Origin: Bacillota bacterium
GTDB lineage: Bacteria > Bacillota > Clostridia > Lachnospirales > Lachnospiraceae
Reading direction: 5' to 3'
DNA: 64,000 bases
Assembly (NCBI GenBank): GCA_023450835.1
Contig: JAEXGM010000255.1
Location: 24,997 to 88,996 of the forward strand
Part shown: piece by piece, positions 23,292-32,669 of the stretch
Position numbering within the stretch: the stretch's first letter is position 1
Layout of the letters: the number at the start of each line of letters is the position of its first letter
Notes under the pieces: generated by a model
Databases searched by the model: none
The model's input: only the letters and a program-made list of their open reading frames with translations
Told to the model about the DNA's origin: nothing
Position numbers and translations under genes: made by a program

Positions 23292-25193
23292 TTGATTGAA
23301 AAGATGAGATTTATTACCATTACCGGTCCAAAGGCTGAGTTCGACAGAGTCGTGGGTACGTATTTGAACAAATACGAGATTCACCTTGAAAATGCTCTCT
23401 CTGAACTTAGTTCCGTTCAGGATTTAAAACCTTTTGTAGAAACTAATCCCTATAAGGATATTCATGCAAAGGCTCTTGAACTGGCAGAAAGGTTTGATAA
23501 TAAACAGCCCGATAAGGCGATTAACATGACCCTGTCCGAAGCCTCAACAATTATTTTATCGGCTTCCAGGGAAATGGAAGACTTGTCCGCACAAAAGAAA
23601 AAACTGGCGGCTGAGAGAGAACATTTATTGGAGCTTCAAAAGAAAATCGAACCCTTTCGCCCTCTGGACTTTGAGATTGAAAAAATCCTGGCTTTCAAGT
23701 TTATTAAATACCGGTTTGGGCGAATTTCACAGGAGTATTACACCAAATTCTCCAAATTTGTATACGAAAGCCTAACCACAATATTTGTGGAATGCGGAAA
23801 CGATTCAGATTATGTCTGGGGTGTATATTTCGTTCCTGCCGCTGAAGCTGATAAAGCGGATGCCATGTTTTCTTCCCTTCATTTTGAAAACATATCTATT
23901 ACTTCAGAGTATGAGGGAACACCAGCCCATGCATACAATGCAATTGTGAATAAACTGGAGGAAAACCAAAAGGAAACCGACAGCATAAATGCAGAAATGA
24001 CCAGTCGTCTAAGCAGCCGTACAGATCAGATCTTAAATGCATACGAAACGGTTTCTGTGTATTCCAACAATTTCGAAGTTAGAAAAATGGCTGCCTGCAC
24101 CACTGTCAGCAAAAGAAACGCCTTTTATTTTATCCTTTGCGGATGGATACCGGAAGACAGCGTTAAAGAATTGCTTCAGGATGTAGACAAAGACAAAAAC
24201 ATCTATTGCATGTTGGAAAAAGATATTACCAGTGTTACCACAAAGCCACCTACCAAGCTTAAAAATCTTAAAATATTCCAGCCCTTTGAAATGTTTATTA
24301 AGATGTACGGCTTACCTGCTTATAACGAAATAGACCCTACTTTCTTCGTAGCGATAACTTATTCCATTATTTTCGGTATTATGTTCGGTGACGTAGGTCA
24401 GGGCCTGTGTGTCGCAATAGGCGGCGGAATCTTATACCACTATAAAAAGATTGCACTGGCAGCTATTATTTCCATGGCCGGTGTTTGCTCCACCATTATG
24501 GGATTTGCTTATGGAAGTATCTTCGGATTTGAAGATGTCCTTCCTCATTTGTGGCTGAATCCTATGGAAAACGTTATGACAGTCCTGATGACAGCTATAG
24601 CCTTTGGTTCTGTTATAATAGTAATTTCCATGATAATGAACATTATTAACGGTATAAAAGAAAAAGATGTAGAAAAGATCTTCTTTGATACCAACGGCGT
24701 GGCCGGACTCGTATTTTATCTCATGATCATGGTCTGCGCGGTATTAATTAAAACAGGCAATTCCCTGCCTGCAGGTATTGTTCTTGCTATTTTCTTTGGC
24801 ATACCTTTGATTCTTATCTTCTTTAGGGAGCCTATTACGCACCTGATAGAAAAGAAATCGGAAATATTGCCGGAAGGAAAAGCAATGTTCTTTTTAGAGG
24901 CATTCTTTGAACTATTTGAAATCGTTTTAAGTTATATCACAAATTCTATTTCCTTCCTGCGTGTTGGTGCATTCGCAATCAGCCATGCAGCTATGATGGG
25001 CGTTGTTATGTTATTATCCGGTGCTCATTCGGGAAACCCTAATATATTCGGTGTAATTATTGGTAATATCTTTGTAGTAGGCCTGGAAGGACTTGTAGTA
25101 GGCATTCAGGTACTGCGTCTTGAATATTACGAAATGTTCAGCCGATTCTATCGTGGGACAGGAAAAGGATTTAAACCATATAAAAGTAAATAA
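23292..25193 (+). CDS. ntpI: V-type ATP synthase subunit I (a subunit)
   Basis: 633 residues. The N-terminal half (to about 340) is cytoplasmic with long coiled coils; the C-terminal half has about seven membrane helices. The first of these starts at PTFFVAITYSIIFGIMFGDVGQG, the signature of this family. The buried arginine of the ion half-channels is in SFLRVGAFAISHA (about residue 558). A TTG start is supported by GGAGGT 8 nt upstream; the first ATG is 12 nt further in and less well spaced. It forms the stator of the membrane motor with subunit K. Confidence 0.92.
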   Translation: MIEKMRFITITGPKAEFDRVVGTYLNKYEIHLENALSELSSVQDLKPFVETNPYKDIHAKALELAERFDNKQPDKAINMTLSEASTIILSASREMEDLSAQKKKLAAEREHLLELQKKIEPFRPLDFEIEKILAFKFIKYRFGRISQEYYTKFSKFVYESLTTIFVECGNDSDYVWGVYFVPAAEADKADAMFSSLHFENISITSEYEGTPAHAYNAIVNKLEENQKETDSINAEMTSRLSSRTDQILNAYETVSVYSNNFEVRKMAACTTVSKRNAFYFILCGWIPEDSVKELLQDVDKDKNIYCMLEKDITSVTTKPPTKLKNLKIFQPFEMFIKMYGLPAYNEIDPTFFVAITYSIIFGIMFGDVGQGLCVAIGGGILYHYKKIALAAIISMAGVCSTIMGFAYGSIFGFEDVLPHLWLNPMENVMTVLMTAIAFGSVIIVISMIMNIINGIKEKDVEKIFFDTNGVAGLVFYLMIMVCAVLIKTGNSLPAGIVLAIFFGIPLILIFFREPITHLIEKKSEILPEGKAMFFLEAFFELFEIVLSYITNSISFLRVGAFAISHAAMMGVVMLLSGAHSGNPNIFGVIIGNIFVVGLEGLVVGIQVLRLEYYEMFSRFYRGTGKGFKPYKSK

Positions 25194-25220
25194 TACTTTC
25201 ATTTTAAGGAGGAACATATT

Positions 25221-25643
25221 ATGACAATGACAGCAAGAATCATTTTAGTAGCAGTTTTAGTATTAAGTATCGCTATTCCCTTTGGAGCATATTTACTCAG
25301 CGAAAAGAAAAAAGGTAACTTTAAAGCAGCCGTAATCGCAAACGCATTCTTTTTCTTTGGTACCCTGGTAATCTCTCACATTTTATTATTCACAGGTAAA
25401 GTATCCGCTGCTGAAACTGATGCCGCTGCTTCTGCCGCTTTAGGCTGGAGATATTTAGCAGCTGCTCTTTCAACCGGTTTATCTTGCGTTGGTGGTGGTA
25501 TTGCCGTTGCTTCCGCTGCTTCCGCCGCTATCGGTGCTATGAGTGAAGATTCCAGTATCATGGGTAGAGCACTTATCTTCGTAGCTCTTGCAGAAGGTAT
25601 CGCTCTCTACGGCTTAATCGTAACTTTCTCTATATTACCGTAA
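25221..25643 (+). CDS. ntpK: V-type ATP synthase subunit K (proteolipid c)
   Basis: A 140-residue proteolipid with four hydrophobic helices. Only the second hairpin looks like a functional c-unit: an Ala/Gly-rich helix (GGGIAVASAASAAIG), then the ion-binding glutamate in ALAEGIALYG (about residue 126). The first hairpin has no glutamate, so each protein carries one ion site, as in V-type rings. I see no glutamine in the Ala/Gly-rich helix of the kind used by Na+-binding rings, but Na+ versus H+ cannot be decided. A hairpin follows the gene, probably helping the high expression this subunit needs. Confidence 0.9.
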   Translation: MTMTARIILVAVLVLSIAIPFGAYLLSEKKKGNFKAAVIANAFFFFGTLVISHILLFTGKVSAAETDAAASAALGWRYLAAALSTGLSCVGGGIAVASAASAAIGAMSEDSSIMGRALIFVALAEGIALYGLIVTFSILP

Positions 25644-25655
25644 TAAAGATGTTAA

Positions 25656-25709
25656 TAAGAAGTGTGAAGGTACTTTCTTTCGTGGAAGTGTTCCCTTTCA
25701 CACTTCTTA
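25656..25709 (+). other. Intercistronic hairpin after subunit K
   Basis: A perfect 13-bp stem (25656-25668 with 25697-25709) in the 106-bp gap between subunits K and F. The right arm is followed by a short pyrimidine-rich stretch, so it may partly terminate, or protect the 3' end of upstream mRNA. This suits the excess of c-subunit required. Confidence 0.6.
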
Positions 25710-25749
25710 GCATAAGGCTTTTCTCTTAATTAATTAAGGAGGTAACTGT

Positions 25750-26058
25750 ATGCGTATGTTTCTTATCAGTGATAATGTTGATACTTACACCGGTATGCGC
25801 CTTACAGGCGTGGACGGAGTTGTCATACATTCCAAAAAACATTTAAAAGAGCAACTGGATAACGCGCTTGCAGATAAAACAATCGGAGTTCTTCTGATTA
25901 CAGAAAAGTTCAGCCGTGAATTCCCTGATATTATAAATGATGTGAAATTAAACCGAAAGCTTCCGCTGATTGTTGAAATTCCCGACCGCCACGGAACGGG
26001 ACGAAAACCCGATTTTATTACTTCCTATGTAAATGAAGCAATTGGAATAAAATTGTAA
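25750..26058 (+). CDS. ntpG: V-type ATP synthase subunit F
   Basis: A 102-residue Rossmann-like small central-stalk subunit, with the family pattern FLISDNVDTYTGMRLTGVDG at the N-terminus and LLITEKFSREFPD in the middle. It binds subunit D in the rotor shaft. AAGGAGG precedes the ATG. A 106-bp gap with a hairpin separates it from subunit K. Confidence 0.88.
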   Translation: MRMFLISDNVDTYTGMRLTGVDGVVIHSKKHLKEQLDNALADKTIGVLLITEKFSREFPDIINDVKLNRKLPLIVEIPDRHGTGRKPDFITSYVNEAIGIKL

Positions 26059-26069
26059 GGGAGATGTCT

Positions 26070-26639
26070 ATGACTTTAGATGAGAAATTAGAACAATTCT
26101 ATAATTCTGCAATGGAAAATGCCACCAGCCAGAATATTGAAATAATAGAAGAATATCAAAAATCTTTGCAGCAGATTTACGCCGAGCACAAAGAAGAAGA
26201 ATTAAGAAAAGCGGATGCTACTTATCGCGCTGAATCTGAAAAGCTGCTTCGTGAAAAAAATAAAGAGGTCGCCAGTGAGTTAATCACATTAAAAAGAAAA
26301 TTAAGTGACCGTTCCTATGAGCTGAAAAGCAAACTATTTGAGGATGTTTCTGCCAAACTGCAGGAATTTATGAAAACCTCCGAATACAAAGAACTTTTGG
26401 CAAGGCAGATAAAAGCTGCAAATGACTTTGCAGGTAAAGATAAAATCACAATATATATTAACCCTACGGATGCTTCCCTGAAAGATTCCCTGGAAGCTGA
26501 TACAGGTGTCACTTTAACCATAAGCGACCGTGATTTTATTGGCGGCATACGAGCTGTTATTCAGGAAAAAAGCATTTTGATAGATAATTCATTTCTGACC
26601 AGAATGGAAGAATCCAAGAATAAATTCGCTGTAAGTTAA
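26070..26639 (+). CDS. ntpE: V-type ATP synthase subunit E
   Basis: About 189 residues: an N-terminal charged coiled coil (to about residue 95) and a C-terminal mixed alpha/beta domain containing ITIYINPTDASLKDSL and FIGGIRAVIQEKSILIDNSF, the part that attaches to the top of the A3B3 head. The ATG at 26070 has GGGAG 6 nt upstream; another in-frame ATG two codons earlier abuts the ribosome site and is less likely. Confidence 0.88.
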   Translation: MTLDEKLEQFYNSAMENATSQNIEIIEEYQKSLQQIYAEHKEEELRKADATYRAESEKLLREKNKEVASELITLKRKLSDRSYELKSKLFEDVSAKLQEFMKTSEYKELLARQIKAANDFAGKDKITIYINPTDASLKDSLEADTGVTLTISDRDFIGGIRAVIQEKSILIDNSFLTRMEESKNKFAVS

Positions 26640-26716
26640 TTCTTTAACATTGACTTATAAGCCAGTATCAAACTAAAAATGCCATGTAAAAAGAAGAAAG
26701 GGGAGTTATCTCCATT

Positions 26717-28483
26717 ATGAATATAACAGGAAAAATACACGGAATTAACGGACCAATTGTATATGTGGCAGGCAATCAGGGCTTTAAGATGGGCGAAATG
26801 GTTCTTGTTGGCAACGAAAAGTTGGTCGGAGAAGTAATCGGTCTGACAAAAGATCAGACTACTATACAGGTATATGAAGAGACTACCGGTATGAAACCTG
26901 GCGAATTAGTATATTCCACAGGCGCTGCTATTTCCGTAACCTTAGCACCCGGTATTATCAGTAATATCTTCGACGGTATTGAACGTCCATTAACAGAAAT
27001 AGCAAAAACCTCCGGAGCATATATTTCCAGAGGTGTCAGCGTAGATGCACTCGACCAGAGCAAGCTTTGGGATGTACATGTTACAGTAAAAGAAGGGGAT
27101 AAAGTATACGGCGGAACTATTATTGCTGAAGTTCCCGAAACTCGTGCTGTTGTTCACAAATCCATGGTGCCTCCCGGAACAGACGGTGTGGTTATAAAAG
27201 CCGTAAGAGACGGACAGTACACCATTAATGATACTATCATTACCATCAGAACACCGGAAGGGGAAGAGAAAGATATCACCCTTACTCAGAAATGGCCTAT
27301 CCGTGTTCCAAGACCTACCTCCAAAAGATATCCCGCCGACCGCCCTCTCATTACCGGACAGCGTATTATTGATACTCTGTTCCCTATCGCAAAAGGCGGT
27401 ACGGCTGCTATTCCCGGTGGATTCGGTACCGGCAAGACCATGACACAGCATCAGCTTGCAAAATGGTCCGACGCGGACATTATCGTATATATCGGCTGCG
27501 GTGAACGTGGTAACGAAATGACAGAAGTATTGGAAGACTTCTCAAAGTTAGTGGATCCGAAATCCGGCAATCCCTTACTGGATAGAACTACTCTTATCGC
27601 CAATACCTCCAACATGCCCGTTGCTGCCCGTGAGGCAAGTATCTACACCGGTATTACCTTAGCTGAGTACTATCGTGATATGGGTTATCACGTAGCTATC
27701 ATGGCAGACTCTACTTCCCGTTGGGCAGAAGCTCTTCGTGAGTTATCCGGACGTCTGGAAGAAATGCCCGCAGAAGAAGGTTTCCCCGCATACCTGGCTT
27801 CAAGGCTTTCAGCTTTCTATGAAAGAGCCGGCTTTATGCAGAACTTAAACGGTACAGAAGGCAGCGTATCCATTATCGGAGCCGTATCCCCTCAGGGCGG
27901 TGACTTCTCTGAACCGGTTACACAGAACACCAAGCGTTTCGTTCGCTGCTTCTGGGCACTTGATAAATCTCTGGCTTATGCAAGACATTTCCCTGCAATC
28001 CACTGGTTAACCAGCTACAGCGAGTATTTAAATGACTTAGCTCCCTGGTATACACAAAATGTAGGAAGAGACTTCATTGATTGCAGAAATCAGTTGTTAA
28101 GCCTTTTGACCCAGGAAAATCAGTTAAATGAAATCGTAAAATTAATCGGTAGTGACGTTTTGCCGGATGATCAGAAGCTGGTACTTGAAATTGCCAGAGT
28201 AATTCGTTTAGGGTTCGTTCAGCAGAATGCATATCACCCTTCCGATACCTATGTTCCCCTGGATAAACAGCTTAAAATGATGCAGACCATACTTTACCTG
28301 TTCTCCAAATCCAAACAGCTCATCGGTATGAATATGCCCATGTCTCTGTTAAAGCAGGAAGATATTTTCGAAAAAATTATTTCTATTAAGTATGATGTTG
28401 CAAACGATGAACTTTTCAAATTTGATCACTATACAGCTATGATTGATGACTTCTATAATCGCATCATGGCCAAGAACGGTTAA
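26717..28483 (+). CDS. ntpA: V-type ATP synthase catalytic subunit A
   Basis: 588 residues, the catalytic nucleotide-binding subunit. The P-loop is GGFGTGKTMTQ (about residues 234-244), the catalytic glutamate lies in CGERGNEM, and SRWAEALRELSGRLEEMP is the conserved A-subunit segment. The A-type specific insertion (about residues 110-200) is present. It alternates with subunit B in the hexameric head. The intergenic gap before it is 77 bp and the ribosome site (AAGGGGAG) is a little distant from the ATG. Confidence 0.96.
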   Translation: MNITGKIHGINGPIVYVAGNQGFKMGEMVLVGNEKLVGEVIGLTKDQTTIQVYEETTGMKPGELVYSTGAAISVTLAPGIISNIFDGIERPLTEIAKTSGAYISRGVSVDALDQSKLWDVHVTVKEGDKVYGGTIIAEVPETRAVVHKSMVPPGTDGVVIKAVRDGQYTINDTIITIRTPEGEEKDITLTQKWPIRVPRPTSKRYPADRPLITGQRIIDTLFPIAKGGTAAIPGGFGTGKTMTQHQLAKWSDADIIVYIGCGERGNEMTEVLEDFSKLVDPKSGNPLLDRTTLIANTSNMPVAAREASIYTGITLAEYYRDMGYHVAIMADSTSRWAEALRELSGRLEEMPAEEGFPAYLASRLSAFYERAGFMQNLNGTEGSVSIIGAVSPQGGDFSEPVTQNTKRFVRCFWALDKSLAYARHFPAIHWLTSYSEYLNDLAPWYTQNVGRDFIDCRNQLLSLLTQENQLNEIVKLIGSDVLPDDQKLVLEIARVIRLGFVQQNAYHPSDTYVPLDKQLKMMQTILYLFSKSKQLIGMNMPMSLLKQEDIFEKIISIKYDVANDELFKFDHYTAMIDDFYNRIMAKNG

Positions 28484-28497
28484 GGAGGATTAAAACT

Positions 28498-29883
28498 ATG
28501 GCAATAGAATATTTAGGATTAAGTGAAATAAACGGCCCTCTTATTGCTATTGAGGGTATACGTGATGCCTCCTATGATGAAATCGTAGAACTGACCGTAA
28601 ACGGAACTAAGAAGATCGGCAGAATTGTAGAAATATACGAAGATAAAGCAGTTATACAGGTATTCCAGGGTACAGATGAAATGTCCCTGAATAACACCCA
28701 CACGAAATTAACCGGTCATCCCCTGGAAATTGCTCTCTCAACAGATATCTTAGGCCGTGTATTCAACGGTGTTGGTCAGCCTATTGACGGACTTGGCCCT
28801 ATTGTACCTGAAGTAAATAAGGATGTTAACGGTCTTCCCTTAAATCCCTGCACCAGAGAGTATCCCAGAAACTATATCCGTACCGGTATTTCTGCAATTG
28901 ACTGTCTTACAACCTTAATTCGCGGACAGAAACTTCCTATCTTCTCAGGAAACGGTCTTCCCCACGACCAACTGGCAGCACAGATCGTTAAACAGGCTTC
29001 CTTAGGTGAAAACAGTGATGAAGAATTCGCTATTGTATTTGCCGCTATGGGTGTTAAGCATGACGTTGCCGACTTCTTCCGCCGTACCTTCGAAGAAAGC
29101 GGAGCAACACCTCACGTAGTAATGTTTTTGAACCTGGCAAATGACCCTGTAGTAGAAAGATTAATAACTCCCAAAGTAGCATTGACTGCCGCTGAATACC
29201 TTGCATTTGAAAAAGGAATGCACATCCTTGTTGTATTAACAGACATGACTTCCTTTGCAGAAGCAATGCGTGAGGTTTCTTCCTCTAAAGGAGAAATCCC
29301 CAGCAGAAAAGGTTATCCCGGATATCTCTACAGTGAATTGGCAACCATTTATGAAAGAGCCGGAATCGTTAGAGACCGCAAAGGTTCTGTTACACAGATT
29401 CCTATCCTTACAATGCCCAATGACGATATCACACATCCTATTCCCGACTTAACAGGATATATTACAGAAGGTCAGATAGTTCTTGACCGTTCCATATACC
29501 AGAAAACAGTATATCCTCCTATTAATATTCTTCCGTCCCTGTCCCGTCTTATGAAGGATGGTATCGGTAAAGGATTTACCAGAGAGGACCATCAGGATCT
29601 TGCGAACCAGTTATTCTCTTCCTATGCTCGAGTAGGTGATGCAAGAGCTCTTGCCAGCGTAATCGGTGAAGATGAACTCTCTCCTATTGATAAGAAATAT
29701 TTGAAATTCGGTGCCGCTATGGAACGTGAATTCATTACCCAGGGAATGGATGAAAACCGTACCATTATTCAAACTTTAGACCTAGGCTGGAGACTGCTTC
29801 GCATGCTTCCCAGAGAAGAGCTTGATAGAATTGATACTAAGGTACTGGATAAATACTATATCACATCAGAGGCTTCCAAATAA
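28498..29883 (+). CDS. ntpB: V-type ATP synthase regulatory subunit B
   Basis: 461 residues homologous to the A subunit but without a Walker A motif; the corresponding loop reads SGNGLPHDQLAAQI, as in all non-catalytic B subunits. EYLAFEKGMHILVVLTDMT and YSELATIYERAG are family landmarks. It contributes the arginine finger to the A-B interface. AAGGAGG lies upstream and the gene follows ntpA by 14 nt. Confidence 0.96.
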   Translation: MAIEYLGLSEINGPLIAIEGIRDASYDEIVELTVNGTKKIGRIVEIYEDKAVIQVFQGTDEMSLNNTHTKLTGHPLEIALSTDILGRVFNGVGQPIDGLGPIVPEVNKDVNGLPLNPCTREYPRNYIRTGISAIDCLTTLIRGQKLPIFSGNGLPHDQLAAQIVKQASLGENSDEEFAIVFAAMGVKHDVADFFRRTFEESGATPHVVMFLNLANDPVVERLITPKVALTAAEYLAFEKGMHILVVLTDMTSFAEAMREVSSSKGEIPSRKGYPGYLYSELATIYERAGIVRDRKGSVTQIPILTMPNDDITHPIPDLTGYITEGQIVLDRSIYQKTVYPPINILPSLSRLMKDGIGKGFTREDHQDLANQLFSSYARVGDARALASVIGEDELSPIDKKYLKFGAAMEREFITQGMDENRTIIQTLDLGWRLLRMLPREELDRIDTKVLDKYYITSEASK

Positions 29884-29942
29884 GTACCTGAATTAAGTGA
29901 GTCCGTTTTTACGGAGGAAACAGAAAGGCATGGGTGTAATAT

Positions 29943-30560
29943 ATGGATCCGAATACCTTCCCTACCAAGGGAAATCTAATATTAGCTAAAAACTCTCTTG
30001 CCTTAGCCAAACAAGGTTACGAGCTCATGGATAAGAAACGAAACATCCTAATCCGTGAACTTATGGAGCTGATTGATAAGGCAAGGGATATCCAGAAAGA
30101 AATTGATGGAACTTTTACCAGTGCATATGCTGCTTTACAAAAAGCCAACATTGAAATGGGAATCCGAAATGTGGAAGACTTAAGCTTCACTATTCCGGAG
30201 GAAAATTCTATCGAGATAAAGCAAAGAAGTATTATGGGTACGGAAATTCCTTTAGTTGATTTCGAATTAGAAGATGAGAAACCAACCTATTCCTTCTTTA
30301 ACACAAGAGTATCGCTGGATGAAGCAACCAGCAGCTTTCGTAAGGTAAAGGAATTGACTCTCAGACTTGCAACCATTGAGAATTCAGCCTACCGTCTTGC
30401 AGCAAGTATTAACAAAACACAAAAACGAGCCAACGCTTTAAAGAATATAACTATTCCAAATTATGCACAACTTGTCCATGACATACAAAATGCCTTGGAA
30501 GAAAAAGAAAGAGAAGAGTTTACAAGACTTAAAGTCATCAAAAATTGGCGTACAAAATAG
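29943..30560 (+). CDS. ntpD: V-type ATP synthase subunit D
   Basis: 205 residues, the coiled-coil rotor shaft inside the A3B3 head. The N-terminal helix (PTKGNLILAKNSLALAKQGYELMDKKRNIL) and the C-terminal helix with NALKNITIPNYAQLVHDIQNALEEKEREEFTRLK are diagnostic. The ribosome site is unusually weak: GGAGG lies about 30 nt upstream and an out-of-frame ATG intervenes at 29930. It is the last gene of the operon, followed by a strong terminator. Confidence 0.93.
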   Translation: MDPNTFPTKGNLILAKNSLALAKQGYELMDKKRNILIRELMELIDKARDIQKEIDGTFTSAYAALQKANIEMGIRNVEDLSFTIPEENSIEIKQRSIMGTEIPLVDFELEDEKPTYSFFNTRVSLDEATSSFRKVKELTLRLATIENSAYRLAASINKTQKRANALKNITIPNYAQLVHDIQNALEEKEREEFTRLKVIKNWRTK

Positions 30561-30563
30561 CAG

Positions 30564-30609
30564 AAAGCATTATTTCCGTAACAATCCAATCGGGAATAAT
30601 GCTTTTTTT
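30564..30609 (+). terminator. Terminator of the V-ATPase operon
   Basis: AAAGCATTATTTCCG (30564-30578) pairs with CGGGAATAATGCTTT (one G-U) and runs into T7. It overlaps the region just after the ntpD stop. Confidence 0.88.
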
Positions 30610-30854
30610 AATGTCCAGATATTAATTTTTTCTTAACCCTGCTTTAGTGCTTGATACAACCTGTGAAATCATCTATAATAGACTAATATAAATGAAATTT
30701 TATGCAAAAAACTAACGATTACATAGATTAATTAAATAGATTTTCGAATGGATGCTATAAAGTTATTGTTATTTTTATGGCTTAATTAAGTATTGCTTAA
30801 ATAAAAATAACAAAAACATCCTATACTATAAATATTGTATCTAAAGGAGCTGTT

Positions 30855-32426
30855 ATGAAAAAGTCACTCATACTTATAAGCATATTATGCTTACTTATTT
30901 CAAATACATCTTTCACAAATGTACAAGCTCAGACTATCACTTCTAATACAAGTAATAATTCATCCCTTGGCAGTACCGTAGCAACTGCCTCTGCCAATAC
31001 TTCCGAAAATAATTCGGATTCCGGTAACAGTACCGAATCCGATGCCAATACAACCACTGACACTGAAAAAACTTCCGACACCACAGATACCGCGACTCCT
31101 CAAGAGGATCTTAAACCCCTCAATGTAGGTGATAAGCCAAGTATCAACTCACAATCCGCCGTTGTGATGGAAGCCTCTACGGGAGCAATTCTGTATGCTA
31201 AAAATATGCATGACAAGCATTATCCTGCAAGCATCACTAAGATTCTTACAACGTTAGTTGCCCTGGAGAATTCCAGCCCCGGAGAAGTTGTTACTTTCTC
31301 TAAAAATGCGATATATGACGTAGATTTGGACAGCAGCCGAATTGGAATCGATGTAGGTGAAAAACTTACCATGGAGCAGAGTTTATACGCCGTTATGCTT
31401 GAATCTGCCAATGAAGTGGCCTATGGCGTTGCAGAACATATAGCCGGCAGCGTTCCTGCCTTTACAGCCCTTATGAATAAGACAGCAAAGAATCTTGGCT
31501 GTGTTGATTCTAACTTTGTCAATCCACATGGACTGCCTGACGAGAATCACTATACAAGCGCCTATGACATGGCTCTGATATCAAGGGCAGCTATTAATAA
31601 TGAGACCTTCCGAAAGATAACAGGTACCAAAACATATGCCATCCCCCCTACTAACATTCAATCGGAAACCAGATATCTGGCCAATCACCACAAGATGGTA
31701 AAGGGTTCAATCTCTTATGACGGAGTAATTGGCGGTAAGACAGGATATACCTCCAAAGCCAAGTATACCCTTGTAACATTTGCCAAACGTAATGGAATGA
31801 CTTTAATCAGCGTAATCATGTGCTGTGACAGCATAACAGATGAATATGCCGATACAAAGGCTCTTTTAAATTATGGCTTTGAAAATTACAGCCTGTATAA
31901 TATATCCCAGGAAATCGATCCTAATAATGGGGATACAGATTCTATGTTTACAAAATATGCCCCCCTGTTCAGCAGAAAGACCTCCTCCCTGAAATTAAGT
32001 ACGGAAGGAAGCGTTGTACTGCCAAAAGGTATTTCTTTTGACAAGGCTGAAAAGACTATATCCTATAAACCGGTAGCAGAGCTGAATGATGGCAGTAACG
32101 TTATTGGAACTATGAATTTTACTTATAAAAATATCTTCGTAGGATATGCGGATATACTTTATAATAAAGCTTCTTCTCCCTTTATGCTAAATAACACCTT
32201 TATTCCGGAGACGCCCAAAACTATCGTTACAAAAGGGGTTCAAATGCCATCGGACAGCGACAACAATCATAGGCTTCGGTTTATAATTATCTCTATTATT
32301 GTAGTAGTAATTCTAATATCAGCCATCTGCTATCTGTTATTTGTGGAGCTGCCTTACAGAAAGCGCAGAAATGCCTATACAGCTAAGAAAAAGAGAAGCG
32401 GCAGCCACCGCAGGAATAATTATTAG
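30855..32426 (+). CDS. D-alanyl-D-alanine carboxypeptidase (class A low-molecular-weight PBP)
   Basis: 523 residues. It has a signal peptide (about 1-26), a Ser/Thr/Asn/Asp-rich low-complexity linker (about 27-88), then the peptidase domain with Ser126 in SITK, SAN (about 187-189) and KTGYT (about 296). A C-terminal beta-rich domain and a membrane helix (about 475-500) with a basic tail follow. It trims the terminal D-Ala of peptidoglycan pentapeptides outside the membrane (DacF/PBP5 type). The helical anchor and long linker make it larger than typical 400-residue enzymes. AAAGGAG precedes the ATG. Confidence 0.92.
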   Translation: MKKSLILISILCLLISNTSFTNVQAQTITSNTSNNSSLGSTVATASANTSENNSDSGNSTESDANTTTDTEKTSDTTDTATPQEDLKPLNVGDKPSINSQSAVVMEASTGAILYAKNMHDKHYPASITKILTTLVALENSSPGEVVTFSKNAIYDVDLDSSRIGIDVGEKLTMEQSLYAVMLESANEVAYGVAEHIAGSVPAFTALMNKTAKNLGCVDSNFVNPHGLPDENHYTSAYDMALISRAAINNETFRKITGTKTYAIPPTNIQSETRYLANHHKMVKGSISYDGVIGGKTGYTSKAKYTLVTFAKRNGMTLISVIMCCDSITDEYADTKALLNYGFENYSLYNISQEIDPNNGDTDSMFTKYAPLFSRKTSSLKLSTEGSVVLPKGISFDKAEKTISYKPVAELNDGSNVIGTMNFTYKNIFVGYADILYNKASSPFMLNNTFIPETPKTIVTKGVQMPSDSDNNHRLRFIIISIIVVVILISAICYLLFVELPYRKRRNAYTAKKKRSGSHRRNNY

Positions 32427-32453
32427 AATAATATATAATATAAGTAAAAACAA

Positions 32454-32487
32454 AAAGGCTGTTGAAGAAATATCTTCAACAGCCTTT
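32454..32487. terminator. Bidirectional terminator between dacF-like gene and tRNA-Arg
   Basis: A perfect 15-bp stem AAAGGCTGTTGAAGA (32454-32468) with 32473-32487, 4-nt loop, with T-rich sequence beyond both ends. It can serve the plus-strand gene and the minus-strand tRNA. Confidence 0.88.
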
Positions 32488-32493
32488 ATTTAG

Positions 32494-32567
<74 letters not shown>

Positions 32568-32669
32568 GTTCTCAAGGTATAGAGCTGCTTATATAATTAA
32601 AATAGCAGCAAAAATATTCTACTATTTTCAGGACAAATAGTCAACCCCAAACCATAATAAAATTTAAGG

